Shown one piece after another: positions 1 to 12,670 of a DNA stretch of 64,000 bases; within the stretch, counting starts at the first letter, position 1, and each line of letters starts with the position of its first letter. This DNA comes from Annona cherimola (lineage: Eukaryota; Streptophyta; Magnoliopsida; Magnoliales; Annonaceae): the NCBI GenBank assembly GCA_030490835.1, contig CM059971.1, positions 50,020,012-50,084,011 of the forward strand. Reading direction: 5' to 3'. A model generated the notes under the pieces. It saw only the letters and a list, made by a program, of their open reading frames with translations. It had not been told where the DNA came from and ran no database searches. A program made the position numbers and the translations under genes.

Positions 1-296
1 CAAAAAGGGGGAGATAGAATAGAGTATTTGAGTACACAAGTGCTTTAGAGCATTTTGGGTCGGGTAGCATTTTGGGTTGGGTAGTTTGTATTTAGGTTTC
101 ATTTTTGCTTTACATTGTAATCTGTAAAATGAAATTTGATTTATGAAACTTGTTTTATGTTCAAATATGTGTCTCATGCTTGCTATACTCTGTTTGAAAG
201 TTATTATGATGATTTGTTTTGGAAACTATATGATTGTGATTTTCTTGAAAGGTACAAACTCAAATTAGTTTTGTCAATCATCAAAAAGGGGGAGAT
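1..296 (+). other. 3' noncoding tail of element G with two polypurine tracts
   Basis: The tract AAAAAGGGGGAGAT occurs twice, at 2-15 and at about 283-296. The second directly abuts the LTR and is the expected primer for plus-strand DNA synthesis. The first lies about 280 bases upstream, as in copies A, B and C. The interval between them is T-rich and has no credible ORF. Confidence 0.8.
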
Positions 297-2023
297 TGTT
301 GGAAACAATGTTCAAAACAAAACAAAATTGACCAAAGCATGAGTTTTGATGATTAACAAAGTTAAATTTGAGTATAAAGTGAATACTAATGATTTTGTTG
401 AATGTTTTAAGGAATGAAATAGCCAAGTCGATTTTCTAGTCGACTTGGACTTCGACTTAGGGTGAAGTCGATCCCAAAGTCGACTCCATCCTCGACTCCA
501 AAATGAACCCCACGACCAGTTTTGAAAATAGAAGAAGAGCAGGTGAAGTCGCAGGCCAAGTCGACTCCACTTGCGACTTGGAAAGCCAAGTCGCAAACGA
601 AGTCGACTCTAGCATCGACTTCAGATGGCAAAATCACTCCAGAGTTGAATCTGGGGCAGAAAAATACCGAAGTCGCAGACGAAGTCGACTCCAGTTACGA
701 CTTGGGTGAAGTCGCAGACGAAGTCGACCCCAAGTTCGACTTGAGGTTTTCAAAGTTCAAAGATGCAGATTCAAGCTCATTCCAAGAATCAACTTGAGTT
801 TTCTCAAATCCAAATCAAGGGTACAAGCTCATTGTCAACTTAAGTCTCTCAAGTCCAAGGCAAAGCTCCAAGCATATTTCAAGATGAAGAAATTCAAGAT
901 ATGAAGATTAATGTCAAAAGAAAGCAAGGTGCATGATTCAAAGGCAAAATCAACCATACAAGTTTTCAAGCTTCACAAGGTCTACAAAATATTATTGAAG
1001 GAAAGAAGCTAAGCAAGATAGAAGAAAATCAAACATGATCAAAATGTTTTTTGTACAAAGAAATTGGTCAAGTCGCAACCCAAGTCGACTCCAAGATCGA
1101 CTTGAGTTCAAGTCTGAAAACAAGTCGACCCAGACTCAGACTTGGAAACTGCAGAAGTGAAGTCGCACATGAAGTCGACTCCACTTGCGACTTGGGAAGC
1201 CAAGTCGCAGACGAAGTCGACTCCACCTGCGACTTGGGGAAGTAACGTTCGAATTTTTGAACGTTGGAACATTTATTGCGCGCCAACCACTTCTATAACG
1301 TTCAAATCTTCTCCATTCTATAAATAGACACTCAAGCAAACGTTGGAATATACACTACATAGCCTAAAGAGAGAAAAGAAGTGCAAAGAAGAGCTCCCAT
1401 TTTCTTTTCTCCAAATTTGAGTGATCTATACACTTTCAAAGGAAGAACGAGCTTCAAGTTGCAAGTAGCGTCAATGATATACAACCGGTTGCTTCTACAA
1501 ACTCTTCCTCAAGCTGAATCTTGCCTACACAACTCAGTAAAGTGTAGATCTTCCTTATTTTCATTACTCTTTGTTATTGGTCTTGGTTTGAGTTTGTTGT
1601 AACAAACCAAGACGTTGCAAGTAGAGTTGTGATTGGAGTTGAACTCATCATCTACTTGTATCAAGTGTATAAGCCCCCTAGAGCTAGAATCTAGAAGAGA
1701 GCATAGGCTCTGATTGTGTATGCCCCCTAGAGCTAGAATCTAGAAGAGAGCGATGACTCTAAGTGTATTCGCGGAATACATAGTGGAACCCAAGTCACAA
1801 CGGTGTGTGAGCTTGGAAGAGTGGAGTAGGGAGAGGTTGCCCAAACCACTATAAACCTTGCCTGTTATTTTACTTTATTGCTTTCCTTATTTCATTGCTC
1901 TCTATTTGTTTCAATCAAGGGGATTAAGCTTTCAAGGGGTTAAGTTTTAATTTACCGAAGAATTTTATAAGAACCCAATTCACCCCTCCCCGCTTGGGTT
2001 TTGCCATTAACTCGGGACCAACA
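297..2023 (+). repeat. 3' LTR of element G (1,727 bp)
   Basis: Termini are TGTTGG and CCAACA, a perfect 6-bp inverted terminal repeat. GTCGAC palindromes cluster at about 425-745 and 1075-1240, both upstream of the TATA box at 1319-1327. A block beginning GCCCCCTAGAGCTAGAATC is repeated at 1673 and 1722, in the transcribed part. The end matches the 5' LTR end of A next to its PBS. ORFs called across the palindromes are open because the repeats are spaced in multiples of three, and I do not treat them as genes. Confidence 0.92.
1319..1327 (+). promoter_or_regulatory. TATA box of element G LTR
   Basis: TATAAATAG lies about 80 bases downstream of the second palindrome cluster, at the same relative place as TATAAAAGG in the LTRs of A and B. 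It probably marks the U3/R region; the start site is inferred, not seen. Confidence 0.65.
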
Positions 2024-2964
2024 GAGTCGACTTCGGATGTGACTTCGTCCAAGTCGCAGATGGAGTCGACTTTGGGTGCGACTTCGCCTGTTCACAACTT
2101 CTTCAAGTTCCAATCTAGGTCGACTTGGTCCTCGACTTGACCCAAGTCGCAGGTGAAGTCGACTTCGGGTGCGACTTCACTTCCACAGCTTTGCTTGATG
2201 AACTTGAAATCCTTGGGGATGACTTTGATCTCTCGATTTTCTTCAAATTAATATTCTTCCCTTGATTATATCTTTTAGAACTCAGTATAATCATCCTAGC
2301 TTGATGTCCTTTAGCTCCGTGACTTGCAAACTTTGAATCCTTGAAATCTTGAATACTTGAATCTTAGAGCGCCTAATGATGTCCAAATATATGTTCATAA
2401 TCCATCATGATGGATTTATGCAAACCTGATTGCTTTGATCTTCATTTGAGTGTTTGAGTCGTCTTGGCCTTTATCTTCTCTTGAATCTAGCATTGAATTG
2501 ACTTGTTCTGCAAGTTCCGCACTGAAGTCGAAGCTGGAGTCGACTTGGTCTGCGACTTCACCCAAGTCGCATGCGGAGTCAACTTGGGATGCGACTTCGG
2601 CAGCTCTCGTTCTCGATTTCAACTCTGGATAGAAATGATGCTTCGAAGTCGATACTGGAGTCGACTTGATCTGCGACTTCACCCAAGTCGCATGTGGAGT
2701 TGACTTGATCTGCGACTTCGGTAGCTCTCGTCCCCGATTTCAACTCTGGACGAAAATGGCACCTCGAAGTCTCCTCTTGAGTCGACTTGGCCTAAGTCGA
2801 TGCCTGAGTCGATTTGGAAATCGACTTGACCTGTCATGCTTCATTTTCTTCATTTGTATATCCTTTAATCATCTTCACAAACATGTTAGTAACCAAAACT
2901 TACTCAAATTGATTCGTTAATCATAAAAACATAGACTTGGCTTATTTTCCACATGTTTCCAACA
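2024..2964 (-). repeat. LTR fragment H (SIRE-family, second subfamily)
   Basis: This is the U3 part of an LTR in minus orientation. Its outer end, ATGTTTCCAACA at 2953-2964, is the reverse complement of an LTR start reading TGTTGGAAACATG. It resembles solo LTR P (51885-53383) more than the LTRs of A, B or C. It carries GTCGAC palindromes between about 2026 and 2830. Its remaining part lies left of element G, outside the window. It was inserted in the integrase of gypsy element D: the gypsy reading frame stops exactly at 2965. Whether it was a solo LTR or part of a full element cannot be decided here. Confidence 0.85.
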
Positions 2965-3612
2965 ACTTTGACGTACTCAATTTCTCTATTTCGAAACTCT
3001 TGCACCTTATGATCCAGAATCCTAACAGGTCTTTCCTCATAATTCAAATAATCTTGAATTAGTAGGTTCTCTGCTACTAACACATGTGTTGGATCTGGAA
3101 TATACTTTCTTAACATAGATATATGAAAAACATTATAGACTAGAGCTAGGGCTGGAGGTAATGCTATTCTATAAACTAACTTTCCAATTTTCTCCAACAC
3201 TTCAAATGACTCAATAAACTAGGATTCAACTTATCTCTTTTCCCAAATCTTGTAACTCTTTTGAATAGCGCGACCTTTATAAAAACATGTTCACCGACTT
3301 GGATATTCAAATCCTTTCTCTTGCAGTTTGTATAACTCTTTTGCCGACTCTAGGCTGTGAGTATACACAGTTGAATAACCTGCACTTTGTCTGTCATTCG
3401 TTGAGACAAGTCTGGGGCTAACTTTTTCTCTCGAACTTCATCTCAATTTAGTGGCGTTCGACACCGTCGTCAATGTAATGCTTCAAATGGTGTCATTTGA
3501 ATACTAGCTTGGTAACTGTTATTATATGCGAACTCTGCTATCGATACATATTCATCCCATGATCCTCCAAATTCCAATGTACACATGCGGAGCATATCCT
3601 CGATAATCTGAT
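2965..3612 (-). pseudogene. Element D: Ty3/gypsy integrase C-terminal region, decayed
   Basis: The minus strand encodes residues typical of the end of chromovirus-type Ty3/gypsy integrases: a segment with NVFHISMLRKYIPDP, then EERPVRILDHKVQEFRNREIEYVKV, cut by LTR H at 2965. Upstream (3250-3600) homology continues in broken frames, for example EDMLRMCTLEFGGSW and EFAYNNSYQ near 3510-3600. This region follows the catalytic core and helps bind DNA in the pre-integration complex. Several frameshifts make it non-functional. A chromodomain would lie further downstream and is not visible because of the insertion. Confidence 0.85.
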
Positions 3613-4494
3613 TTACTCGCTCGTTTGTCCATTGGTCTGGGGATGAAATGTCGTGCTAAACTTTAGCTGGGTGCCTAGGGTTTCATGCAAACTTTTCCAG
3701 AATCGAGACATGAACGTCATATCTCGATCAGATATTATCGACTTGGGCATTCCGTGGAGTCGTACAATATCCTTGTAGTACACTTTAGCCAATCTTTCAA
3801 CTGTATAAGTTCTCTTTATGGGAATAAAATGTGCAATCTTGGATAATCGATCCACTATTACCCATATAGAGTCATTTCCTGCCTGTGTCTTAGATAATCC
3901 TCTAATAAAATCCATTGTAATGTCATCCCATTTTCATTCAGAAATTTCTAGAGACTGAAGCTTTCTCGACATCCGTTGGTGATCTGCCTTTACCCTTTGA
4001 CAAGTTAAGCACTTTGATACGTATTGAGCGATCTCTCTTTTCATGTTATTCCACCAATATGCTTTCTTGAGATCCTGATACATCTTCGTGCTTCCTAGAT
4101 GTATAGAAAATGGTGAAAAATAATCTTCTTTGAGAATTTGTTCCTTCAATTCTCCAGAATTAGGTATGCATAAGCGACCATTGTATCGATACATACCTTG
4201 CTCATCAACAATGAATTCATCCAATCTCTTTTTCTTCATCTTTTCCACATGAGTATGTAGGCCTGTGTCCTCTTGCTGCGTAGTCTTAATCTGTTCAAAT
4301 AATGATGATTGTATGTTCATTTGTGATAATCTCGTTTGAACTCCAGGAGGACATACAATCAATTTCAGTTGCCTTATCTCTTGAAGCAATCCTTCTTCCT
4401 TAGTGATAAGGTGCGCTATGCTGGCATTTCTGCTTAATGCATCAGCTATCACATTTTTCTTACCTTGATGGTATAGAATCTCCAAATCATAGTC
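3613..4494 (-). pseudogene. Element D: Ty3/gypsy integrase zinc finger and catalytic core, broken
   Basis: From the N-terminal side (high coordinates): the end of RNase H with VIADALSRN near 4440; the integrase zinc-binding region with SIHLGSTKMYQDL and CLTCQ at about 3985-4115; then the core with MDFIRGL (first Asp, about 3913), ISDRD (second Asp, about 3740) and HPQTNGQ near 3625. A stop separates the zinc-binding part from the core at about 3934, and a further frameshift occurs near 3613, just before the region that should hold the catalytic Glu. The first His of the HHCC motif appears to be lost, since the residues before SIH read EDYFSPF. The enzyme is inactive. Confidence 0.88.
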
Positions 4495-5080
4495 CTTAGG
4501 TAATTCAAGTCATCTCCAAATCATAGTCACATAAGCTATCACCTTTCCTCTTTGCATTAGCACGCATCCCGGTCCTTTTCTTGAAGCATCACTATAAACT
4601 ACAAATCCTTCATTTCCTTCGAGTAGGGTTAGAATGGGCGCTTTTACCAATCATTGCTTCAACTCTTGGAAACTACGTTCACATTCTTCAAACCATACAT
4701 ACTTGACTCCTTTATAATTCAACCTCGTTAGTGGGGCAGATAGTTGTGAAAAACCTTCCACAAATCTCCCGTAGTAGCCAGCCAATCCTAGAAAACTTTG
4801 GATTTCTGTAATAGTCGTTGGCCTCGACCACTTTAAAACTGCCTCAATCTTCTGTGGGTCCACTTGTACTCCTTTCTCTAAGATTATATGCCTAAGAAAT
4901 GCTACTTGCTTTAACCAGAACTTACATTTCTTTAGCTTGGCATATAGTTTCTCCTAAGGTCTTTCTGGTACTCTTCTCAAGTGAATTTGGTGCTCCTCTT
5001 CCGACTTGGAATAAATCAAAATATCATCAATAAAAATGACCACAAATTGGTTCAAATAATCCCAAAATACCCTGTTCATC
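4495..5080 (-). pseudogene. Element D: reverse transcriptase C-terminal half and deleted RNase H
   Basis: The catalytic box reads [11 protein letters not shown] at about 5008-5040 (FIDD in place of the more usual YVDD/FVDD). It is followed by KKCKFWLKQVAFL, then IQSFLGLAGYYGRFV at about 4790. The RNase H region begins (SDASRKGPGCVL) but jumps after VIAY, near 4530, straight to a segment resembling WLELLKDYDMEILYH, so roughly 60 codons of the RNase H core are missing. Several stops are present. The frame resumes at 12330 after the solo LTR insertion that ends this part at 5081. Confidence 0.88.
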
Positions 5081-5255
5081 TGTGGCTCCCCGAACTGAGG
5101 CATCTACATAGTCCTTACTCCAAGATCTTGTCGATTGGTAAGTATGAATTAGGATTGTTGCCCTGATCACGCGGCGGGTACTTAATGGGATTTCGTCCAA
5201 TTTTTTTTTCTTTTCTTTCATCACATAACATATACTCATCATCATTCATAATAGA

Positions 5256-8200
5256 TGTGAAACCCCAACCTAAGTAGGGTCCAATGTATGCATTGGACAT
5301 ATACAAGTGATTTATATGTGAATTAAATGGAATTTTTGGATATTTTAGAATTTTATGATATTTTGAATTAGGATTTCCATTGAAAACAGTGATTAAAAAT
5401 TTAATCGCCGAAGCCCGAAGTGAGTCAGTATGACCCGAGGGGCTTAATGAGAATTTAATGGTGACAATGTGTCATGAATAATCATGTTAATAATCATGAT
5501 TTAATTTATGGAGACTAAAATGTAATTACGAAATTAAGATGAAAAATTATGGAAAATTCATAACTCAACGCCTGTAAGGCGGATTCAAGTGAAATTTGAG
5601 ATGGAAGTTGATGATATTGGGCTTGGTATTATGGAATTATTGGGTTATAAAAATCCTTGATGAAATTAGTGTGATGATTTATTGAACATAGCTCGAATCT
5701 AACCGTTAACTTCAAACGGCTATAACTTGAGCTAGGAAAATCGGATTGAGATGAAATTTGAAACGGTTGAATGAAATTATGAGATGCACCTTTTGGAAGG
5801 TTTGGATTAAGCAAATCATGTTGGGAAAAAAAATATGAAAATGGGCAGCAACAATGGACGTGATTTCTGGACAGGTGGACGGTTGTGATTAAAACAGATT
5901 TTTGGATTTTTGAAAAATGGTAAAAAGTGAATTTACTTGTCTGTGAGTTCACCAGCACATAAGAGGATAAGAGGATATTCAATGGTTGTGGAAAATGCAG
6001 CAACGAGTGGGGCCCATAGCTGGAAATTCCAGCTCTATAAGGGGGATGCACGGTCATGTGGAAATGAGATGTTGGAAAATATTTTTCTAAGTGCAGAAAC
6101 TTGCACCCGAAGGAAGCAGCTCACGTTCCAGCTGTAGCCCAGCCAATAAGGAAAAAGAAAAGGAAAAAGGAGGGATTGCCCATTTAATCAAGTAAGTATA
6201 TGATTATCTTGATTTTATGCCTCAAATCTGGAAGTTATATGATGTTGAAAACTAAAATATGAACGGAATATTAAATGGATGAATTTTAGCATGAAACGTT
6301 TTGAAAAGAATATTTATGGGGTAATGAAGGAACGACCAAAGTTTCAGCTTAAAAGAATCAGCCAGTTGTAAATTAAAAATCCAAGAAAATCAACCTGAAC
6401 AGGGTTGTACGGGTGTCATGATCAGCTGCACCAAAGGATTTTTAATAATTTTTATACAAGGAATTGTGGGCTGAAAAGTTTACAGGATATATAAGACATA
6501 TTAAGGATTACACTAATAAAATAAAAATTAGGTTTTTATGGGTATAAATATATCCCATAATTAACGTGATTCAGGCTGTCTGAAAATGATATTGCTGTCT
6601 AGCAAGGTAAAAATATCAAAATAAATAGAAATATTAATTATTTAGTGCTGGAAATATTTATTTTGGTTAATTAATGTAGTTATTGAGGTATGGTATAAAT
6701 GTAAGATCAAAAATGCTTTATTTGATATTAATTCAAGATTTTGAGATTTCAGTACGCCTGATTTCAGCATATGTAGATAGTTGGAGAAAAAATCAAAAGG
6801 AAATATGAAACATATGTAGAAATGATCCAAATTGATATATATTTTAATAAAATAAATTTGGGTTAATAAAAGTGAGATTAGTTGCTGAAAATTCGGATTT
6901 ATAAAACTGCTTACGGTTATGTGTCAAAAGACACGTTAAACGGGTGAAAAATGGGTTCCAAAGTTGCTGTTTTGGAAACCTATGATTAGTGGATTTAAAT
7001 TCCATAAAAATAACCTAAGTACAGTGGTAATTAAGGATAATTATCATGCTAAAATATGGATTAAATTTCTGAATTGGAAAATTTTATGAAATGCCTCATA
7101 TATGTGTTACCAAATGGGCATATGTGAAAGGATAGACATGCATAAGTGGTAAATGACCTAAGTAAATTGATTTTATGTAAAAATGCATGAAAATATGATA
7201 AATTTTGTGAATATACTTCTGTTTATAATTGCATGATGTTAGTCTCAAATTTTGGGATTTAATTAATGAGGCTTAAGGCGACAACGGGTGCTTAAAATAA
7301 GCACCGATGTGTGAATTTTGGAAAATAAGTGAAAATGGCTTAAGGAAGGTAATGAGCCATTAAATAATAATTATTGGATGATTATTAAGTGATTGCACGA
7401 TTACCCTACTTATGGGATTAAACATGTTATGTATTAGCCTATGTAATGCACAAGTATGTGCTATATGGGCATAACGACTTGAGAAGTTGAAAGAATTATG
7501 TATGTTAATGAAAATGGGTTGGAAAATTGAGTTGAATACAAGCAAATGAAATATATGAATGTTATATCATTCTTATATGTATAGGCAAAGACAAAGAGAT
7601 AAGCGAAATGGAAAGCTAAGCAAGCGAGGTAAGCAAGCAGCTTTCTAAATGAGTTTTGTTTTAAATGCTTTTCAAGTTGTTTAAGGATGGTCATTCCTTG
7701 TCTAAATGTGTATTGAAATGTTATTTCAATTATGATAGATGAATTGCTTACTGTTTTGCAAGTATTTATGAAAAGTGATGAAGCATGGATTTAAACGATG
7801 TTTAAAAGGGTTGGTGCAAAGAATTCTCTACATGAGAATAACAAGTTCCATGTGTAAGGGGGTATATGATGCCGGGGTGACTAAAAGTCATGCATTGAAT
7901 GAAAATCAAGTAGGCTAGTCGAGGTAGTAAGTGGACAAGGAGTCCCCCTTGACATCGCCAAGTCGAAAAGGACCGGCGAGGTAAGCTAGTCGAGGTAGTA
8001 AGTGGACAAGGAGTCCCCCTTGACGTTGCCAAGTCGGTAAGTCCGGCGCCAAGGATGGAAAGGATCATGTCATGAAAGAGGGTTCCCCGTGCTAGTGTAC
8101 CATCACATGAAGGATAACGTCATCAATGGAAATGATAAATTTGCACATCCAATGTTTATGAAATGCCCAAAAACTGGGTTATACGAATGGTTTTTCATGA

Positions 8201-8841
8201 ATGTTTTTCATGAAATGCTTATGAAAGGTTTATGAAAAAGTTTCTGCTCCGCAGGTAGTTGATCACTTGCTAAGTGTCTCTACTGAATGGAGGAAAATGT
8301 TTTTAAAGAATGTTGCTTTCAAAATGAATTGCATGAAAATCCTAAGCTTGCTTATTGTGTTTCGACTCACATTTTGTTTTCCAAACCCAAAGACAGGTGA
8401 AAGGAAGGAGGCAAGGAGCACAGGTGGAGATTCAAGGATGAATGAATTTCCATGAGTACTTGTATATGAATCTAAGGGTTGAATGATTATAACAATGTTA
8501 ACAATTAAATTATTATTCGATGTTGCAGAAGAATTAGGCTATGTTTTATGCCTATGGATTCGCAAAAAAATTTTATGGGTAAATGCTAAGGCATGAAATA
8601 TGCTGATATGATTAAGTATGAAGATTATGAGATGAAATGTATAACTCTCAAATGATATAATGGCCTAAAATGGCATTTGATGGAAATAGAATGTATAAAT
8701 GATATAAAATCCTAAGGAGTTAGGATTAAGTGGATAAATATCTAATAAAAACCCGTAGTGTGACAGGGCAACAATCCTGATCACATTTACCAGTCGAATG
8801 ATCTTGAGGTAAGGTTGTGATGCTCGGGCTAGGGCGTTACA
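5256..8841 (+). repeat. Solo LTR L1 of the same Ty3/gypsy family, nested in E
   Basis: It starts TGTGAAACCCC and ends GGGCGTTACA, about 3.59 kb. The flanks ataga (5251-5255) and atcga (8842-8846) match at 4 of 5 bases, consistent with an aged target duplication. It is in opposite orientation to E, which continues on both sides. No coding sequence is recognised. It contains a partial tandem duplication at about 7910-8045. Confidence 0.85.
7910..8045 (+). repeat. Two-copy tandem duplication inside solo LTR L1
   Basis: A unit of roughly 70 bases containing GGCTAGTCGAGGTAGTAAG and GGACAAGGAGTCCCCCTTGAC occurs twice in direct order. The related solo LTR M has one copy (about 20223-20285), so the duplication arose in the L1 lineage or was lost in M. 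Confidence 0.75.
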
Positions 8842-11800
8842 ATCGACTCATCCATATCATCATAAATCATCAATTTTTTATATTATTCATAACTTCATAA
8901 TTTCATACAACCTATGTCCTTTCTCATCATATCCCATTAGGGTATCTATTCATACAAAAATCTACTAACCTTTGTAGATTCCTCTTTGCCTTTAGCAACA
9001 CATGCCCTTCATCTTTTGGCTTTCCCTACACCTGTTTGAGGTTGGGAAAACAAAACATGAGTCGAAACTCAATAAGCAAGCATTTTTCATTCTCGTTTAA
9101 ATGCATTTCTCTCCATTCGATAGGAGACACTTAATAAGTGATCAACTATTAATGGAATAAAAAAAATTTCATAAACCATTAATGGAAACCTTTCATAAAA
9201 CCTTTCATAAAACATATGCTTTCATGGACATAAAAATATTTTTCATAAAACTTCCTTTCTCCAAGGACATTCTCATGTCCTTCAAACATTTTCCATAAAA
9301 CCTTTTTAAAACAAGCATATGCATCATGCATGACGTTTCTGTTCGTATGGTAGGTGACATTTACCAAGTGATCATCCTTCCTCCTTAGGAGAGAAATAAA
9401 ACTTTTTCTATAAAACTTTTTCAAAACAAAAATACGCATCATGCATTACGTTTCTATTTGTCTGGTAGGTGACACTTACCAAGTGATCACCCTTTCCTCC
9501 TTAAGAGAGAAACCCTTTCATTAGATAGCCCACTAGCTGGGCGGCTACCCATTCCTTCTCCCATTTCAGGGAGGGCGCTGCCGGCATTTCTCCTTTTCAA
9601 GCGACTTGGCCTATGTATAGGGGGCCCATCTTGCAACCACGTCCAATCTGCATATCCTCTACAGTAGACCTAGTACATAACTCATGTGCACATTCCTTTC
9701 TTCACATTCTTATGCTAGCATGCTTTTATAAAACTCCACAGACCCTAGTTTATGACTTTTTCTTTTCAAAACTTAATGCTAACATGTCATTCCAAAATAG
9801 TACAAACCTTGGCCTGTATTCCCTTTTATAACTTGAAAACTTGACATAGCCCAAGTTAACAAGTTAATAAAAATATTTTGTAAGGATGACCAACCTTAAA
9901 TAATTTTATAAACATTTAAATAACACATTTCTAAATCATTTGAAATATTTGAAGAAAACGTTTGAGAATTAGTAAATTCAAAACATTTCTAAAATATTTA
10001 TAAATAATTTTTGATCGGTAAAACAATTTTGAAAAACATTTTAATATTTCAAAACAAAAGACTTTGTAAACATTTTTCTTCCCATTTCTGGGTTTTTCAT
10101 GAACAAAGGATATATAAACACATAATTCATTTTTCATACGATATAATATTCTTTGTCCACATGCCACATGGGTAACTTTTATATGAAGGTAAGCTTGTAT
10201 GATCCTTTGGTCATTACTTTTGTAAAAAAAACTCGTCATTCAAATCGATTATTGGTTGGCTTTCCTTAAATCCCTTTCAAAATATTTTAATAAATCATTT
10301 CAAATTCGTTCGATAAAACCAAATATTATTTTGAAAATCAAAATTTTTCTTTCTCCTTCATAATGCTTCTACATTTCTCCTCATTTTCATAAGGATTTGC
10401 TTATGATAAAGCAATTCCGACATATTTCATGATTGCAATATAAAAACATATAAAATTATTTTCGAAAAGTTTGCTTGCTTAGCTTTTCGTCTCGCTTATC
10501 TCTTTGCCTTTGCCTATACATATAAGAATGACATAGCATTCATATACTTTCTTTTGGTTGCATTCGACTCAGATTTCCAACCCATTTCCATTATCACTCA
10601 CAACCCACTGGAATTTCAAGTCGGGTGTACATGCACATCATAACTTATGCATTATATCATTCATTTCACCATATTTTCCACATTTTGCACATTGTGCTCA
10701 TTCTTAAGCACTTAGTTAATGTCTTAATCCTCAAATATTAATCTCAAATTTTCTTCAAAATCACGCTGTTCATGTTCATAGTTACTATTCAAAATAACTG
10801 TTCATGATTATTGCAGCAGATTAGTGTAGCAGGTTACTGTTCACAGCGTTGAAAGTTACTGTTCATGGGTTCCAAAAATTGACATTTTTTTCAAAAATAA
10901 AAAATACCATGACATAGCTTATGTTTAGTATATCATGGGAAAATTCATGAATTTTGAATTCATCATCATTAACTTGGCTAAATAAGCCATTTTCTCCATA
11001 TACTAAATATCAACATAATTTTACTTAAGCATAATCTTTAAATCCAAAAATCATGAGATCCATATATCATCATTCTAATATCATAACTATCATAAACATT
11101 TATTCTAATTCATCATTTAGCAATATTGGAGCATAATTTTCGATATATCATAACTATCACAAACATTTATATATGATTTTCCTGAATGCTCTATCTTCAC
11201 TCTAAATTTTGAGGTTTAAGCATAATTTCATTTGGGCATTGTAACTATATTTATTTTCTCATGCTTAGGCATTATCTAAGCATGGTTTTACCTCACTTAA
11301 CACTCAAAAGAAATTTAGCTAGAATCCCCTTACCTCAAGTGGAGAATCCTCTTCCTACTTAGCTCTTTCTCTCTCTTTCCTTCTCTCTCTCAAGGCTTGG
11401 ATCAAATTTGGGGTGGGAAGGCTTGAATTTTTCAAGCTTAGAGTGCCTTTGGTCGTTTATATCATCCCCTATTTTATAGTTTTGCATTTTTCATAAAATT
11501 ATAATTTACCCCTTGCTTGAGGTACTTAATTCTAAATATATTTTTCCAATTTCCATGATTTTTCTTGAGAAATGTGCAGCCCCCTAGCTACTGTTCACTC
11601 CACCCTAGCTAGCCTATTTAATTAATAATTTTTTGATTTATTAAAAATAATATTTTTAAGCTAATTAAATCTAAACTGTTGATTCTTGATGAGATTAAAT
11701 ATGAGCCATTGATTTTTGGCTCCATTTTCCACCCCCGTGCATGCCCCTGTCCTCCTTGGCATTTTTTCATTTAGTTTTTTATTATTTAATTAATTAAAAT

Positions 11801-12329
11801 TAACTAAAAGTCAAACCTAATTTAATGAAAAAGTAAATTTGCTTTTTGATCCTTAAATGATTTTAAATCTTGACCCTTAATCTATGATTTTTGATAGATC
11901 TTGGATCACTCATCATGTTCATCATAAGATTTCGGCCATTCATAAAAAATTTCACCTTAATCCGATGTCCGGATTGCAAAATATGAATTTTTCTATGTTT
12001 TCTATACTAAAATCCATAAAAATCCGAAAATTAATATTTTAATCCAAAAAGCACTTTTGTCCTTTAGTGGGAAGCTTCTTTTTTGTCTTTTATGATTAAT
12101 TTAATCTAAAGTGATTAACTTAACATATTCCTTAATCCCACGTTTACTATTTACGTGCATTATTCACGTGCACTATTCATCCAAATTAACATTCCATAAT
12201 TAGCAATTTAATCCTCTAATTCCACATATTGCAAAAATATCATCGATATATTTCATATAAAGATTAATACATTACCTAGGGTTTATAACTCTAGGGTTTC
12301 ATACACGTTTCTAAAATAGGGGTTTCACA

Positions 12330-12670
12330 TCATCATATCCATAAATACAACAGAGACATTAGTGAGTCCGAAAGGCATTACTAAAAACTCATAATGTCCA
12401 TACCTTGTTCAAAATGTTGTCTTGTGAACATCGGCAAGACTTATCCTTAGATGATAGTACCCCGACTGCAAATCTATCTTGGAAAATGCCGTTGCTCCTT
12501 TCAACTGATCAAACAGATCTCAATTCTCGGCAATGGGTATTTGTTCTTCACCATAACCCTGTTCAACTCCCTATAGTCAATGCACAATCTAAGATTCCCA
12601 TCCTTCTTTCTCACAAACAACACCAGAGCTCCCCACGGTGATACGCTGGGTCTGATAAATTCTTTCTCCA
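12330..12670 (-). pseudogene. Element D: reverse transcriptase N-terminal half, broken
   Basis: Minus-strand reading gives [13 protein letters not shown], then [11 protein letters not shown] and NKYPLPRI, then after a one-base deletion near 12510 [23 protein letters not shown] and MPFGLTN, running to 12335. These are the standard fingers and palm blocks of a Ty3/gypsy reverse transcriptase, including the first catalytic Asp in KIDL. A TGA stop interrupts the segment before RYGHYEF. The upstream side is cut at 12671 by element I. The segment joins the catalytic FIDD box at about 5023 once LTR E is removed. Confidence 0.9.

Larger units (their letters stand above)
1..2023 (+). mobile_element. 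Element G: 3' end of a SIRE-type Ty1/copia retrotransposon
   Basis: Only the 3' noncoding tail (1-296) and the 3' LTR (297-2023) lie in the window; the rest extends off the left edge. Assignment to the SIRE type rests on close similarity in order and motifs to the complete copy A (30039-51684): two polypurine tracts, an LTR beginning TGTTGGAAACAATG, GTCGAC palindrome clusters, a TATA box and a duplicated block in the 5' leader. The element sits inside LTR fragment H, and the base pairs just after its LTR (gagtc, 2024-2028) should be one half of its target duplication; the other half is outside the window. Confidence 0.9.
5081..12329 (-). repeat. Solo LTR E of a long-LTR Ty3/gypsy family
   Basis: The minus-oriented LTR starts TGTGGCTCCCCG in plus-strand reading and ends GGGGTTTCACA. 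The target duplication tcatc is perfect (5076-5080 and 12330-12334), and removing the insert restores the reverse transcriptase frame of element D (DMM to NRVFW). Excluding nested L1 and its duplication, the LTR is about 3.66 kb. There is no internal sequence, PBS or polypurine tract, so it is a solo LTR. It contains no gene; small ORFs inside are chance. A conserved GC-rich segment lies at about 9535-9625. Confidence 0.9.

Noticed and set aside
5937..6137. Short ORFs in solo LTRs L1, M and J
   Set aside because: No motifs; they occur at unrelated positions and are not kept between LTR copies.
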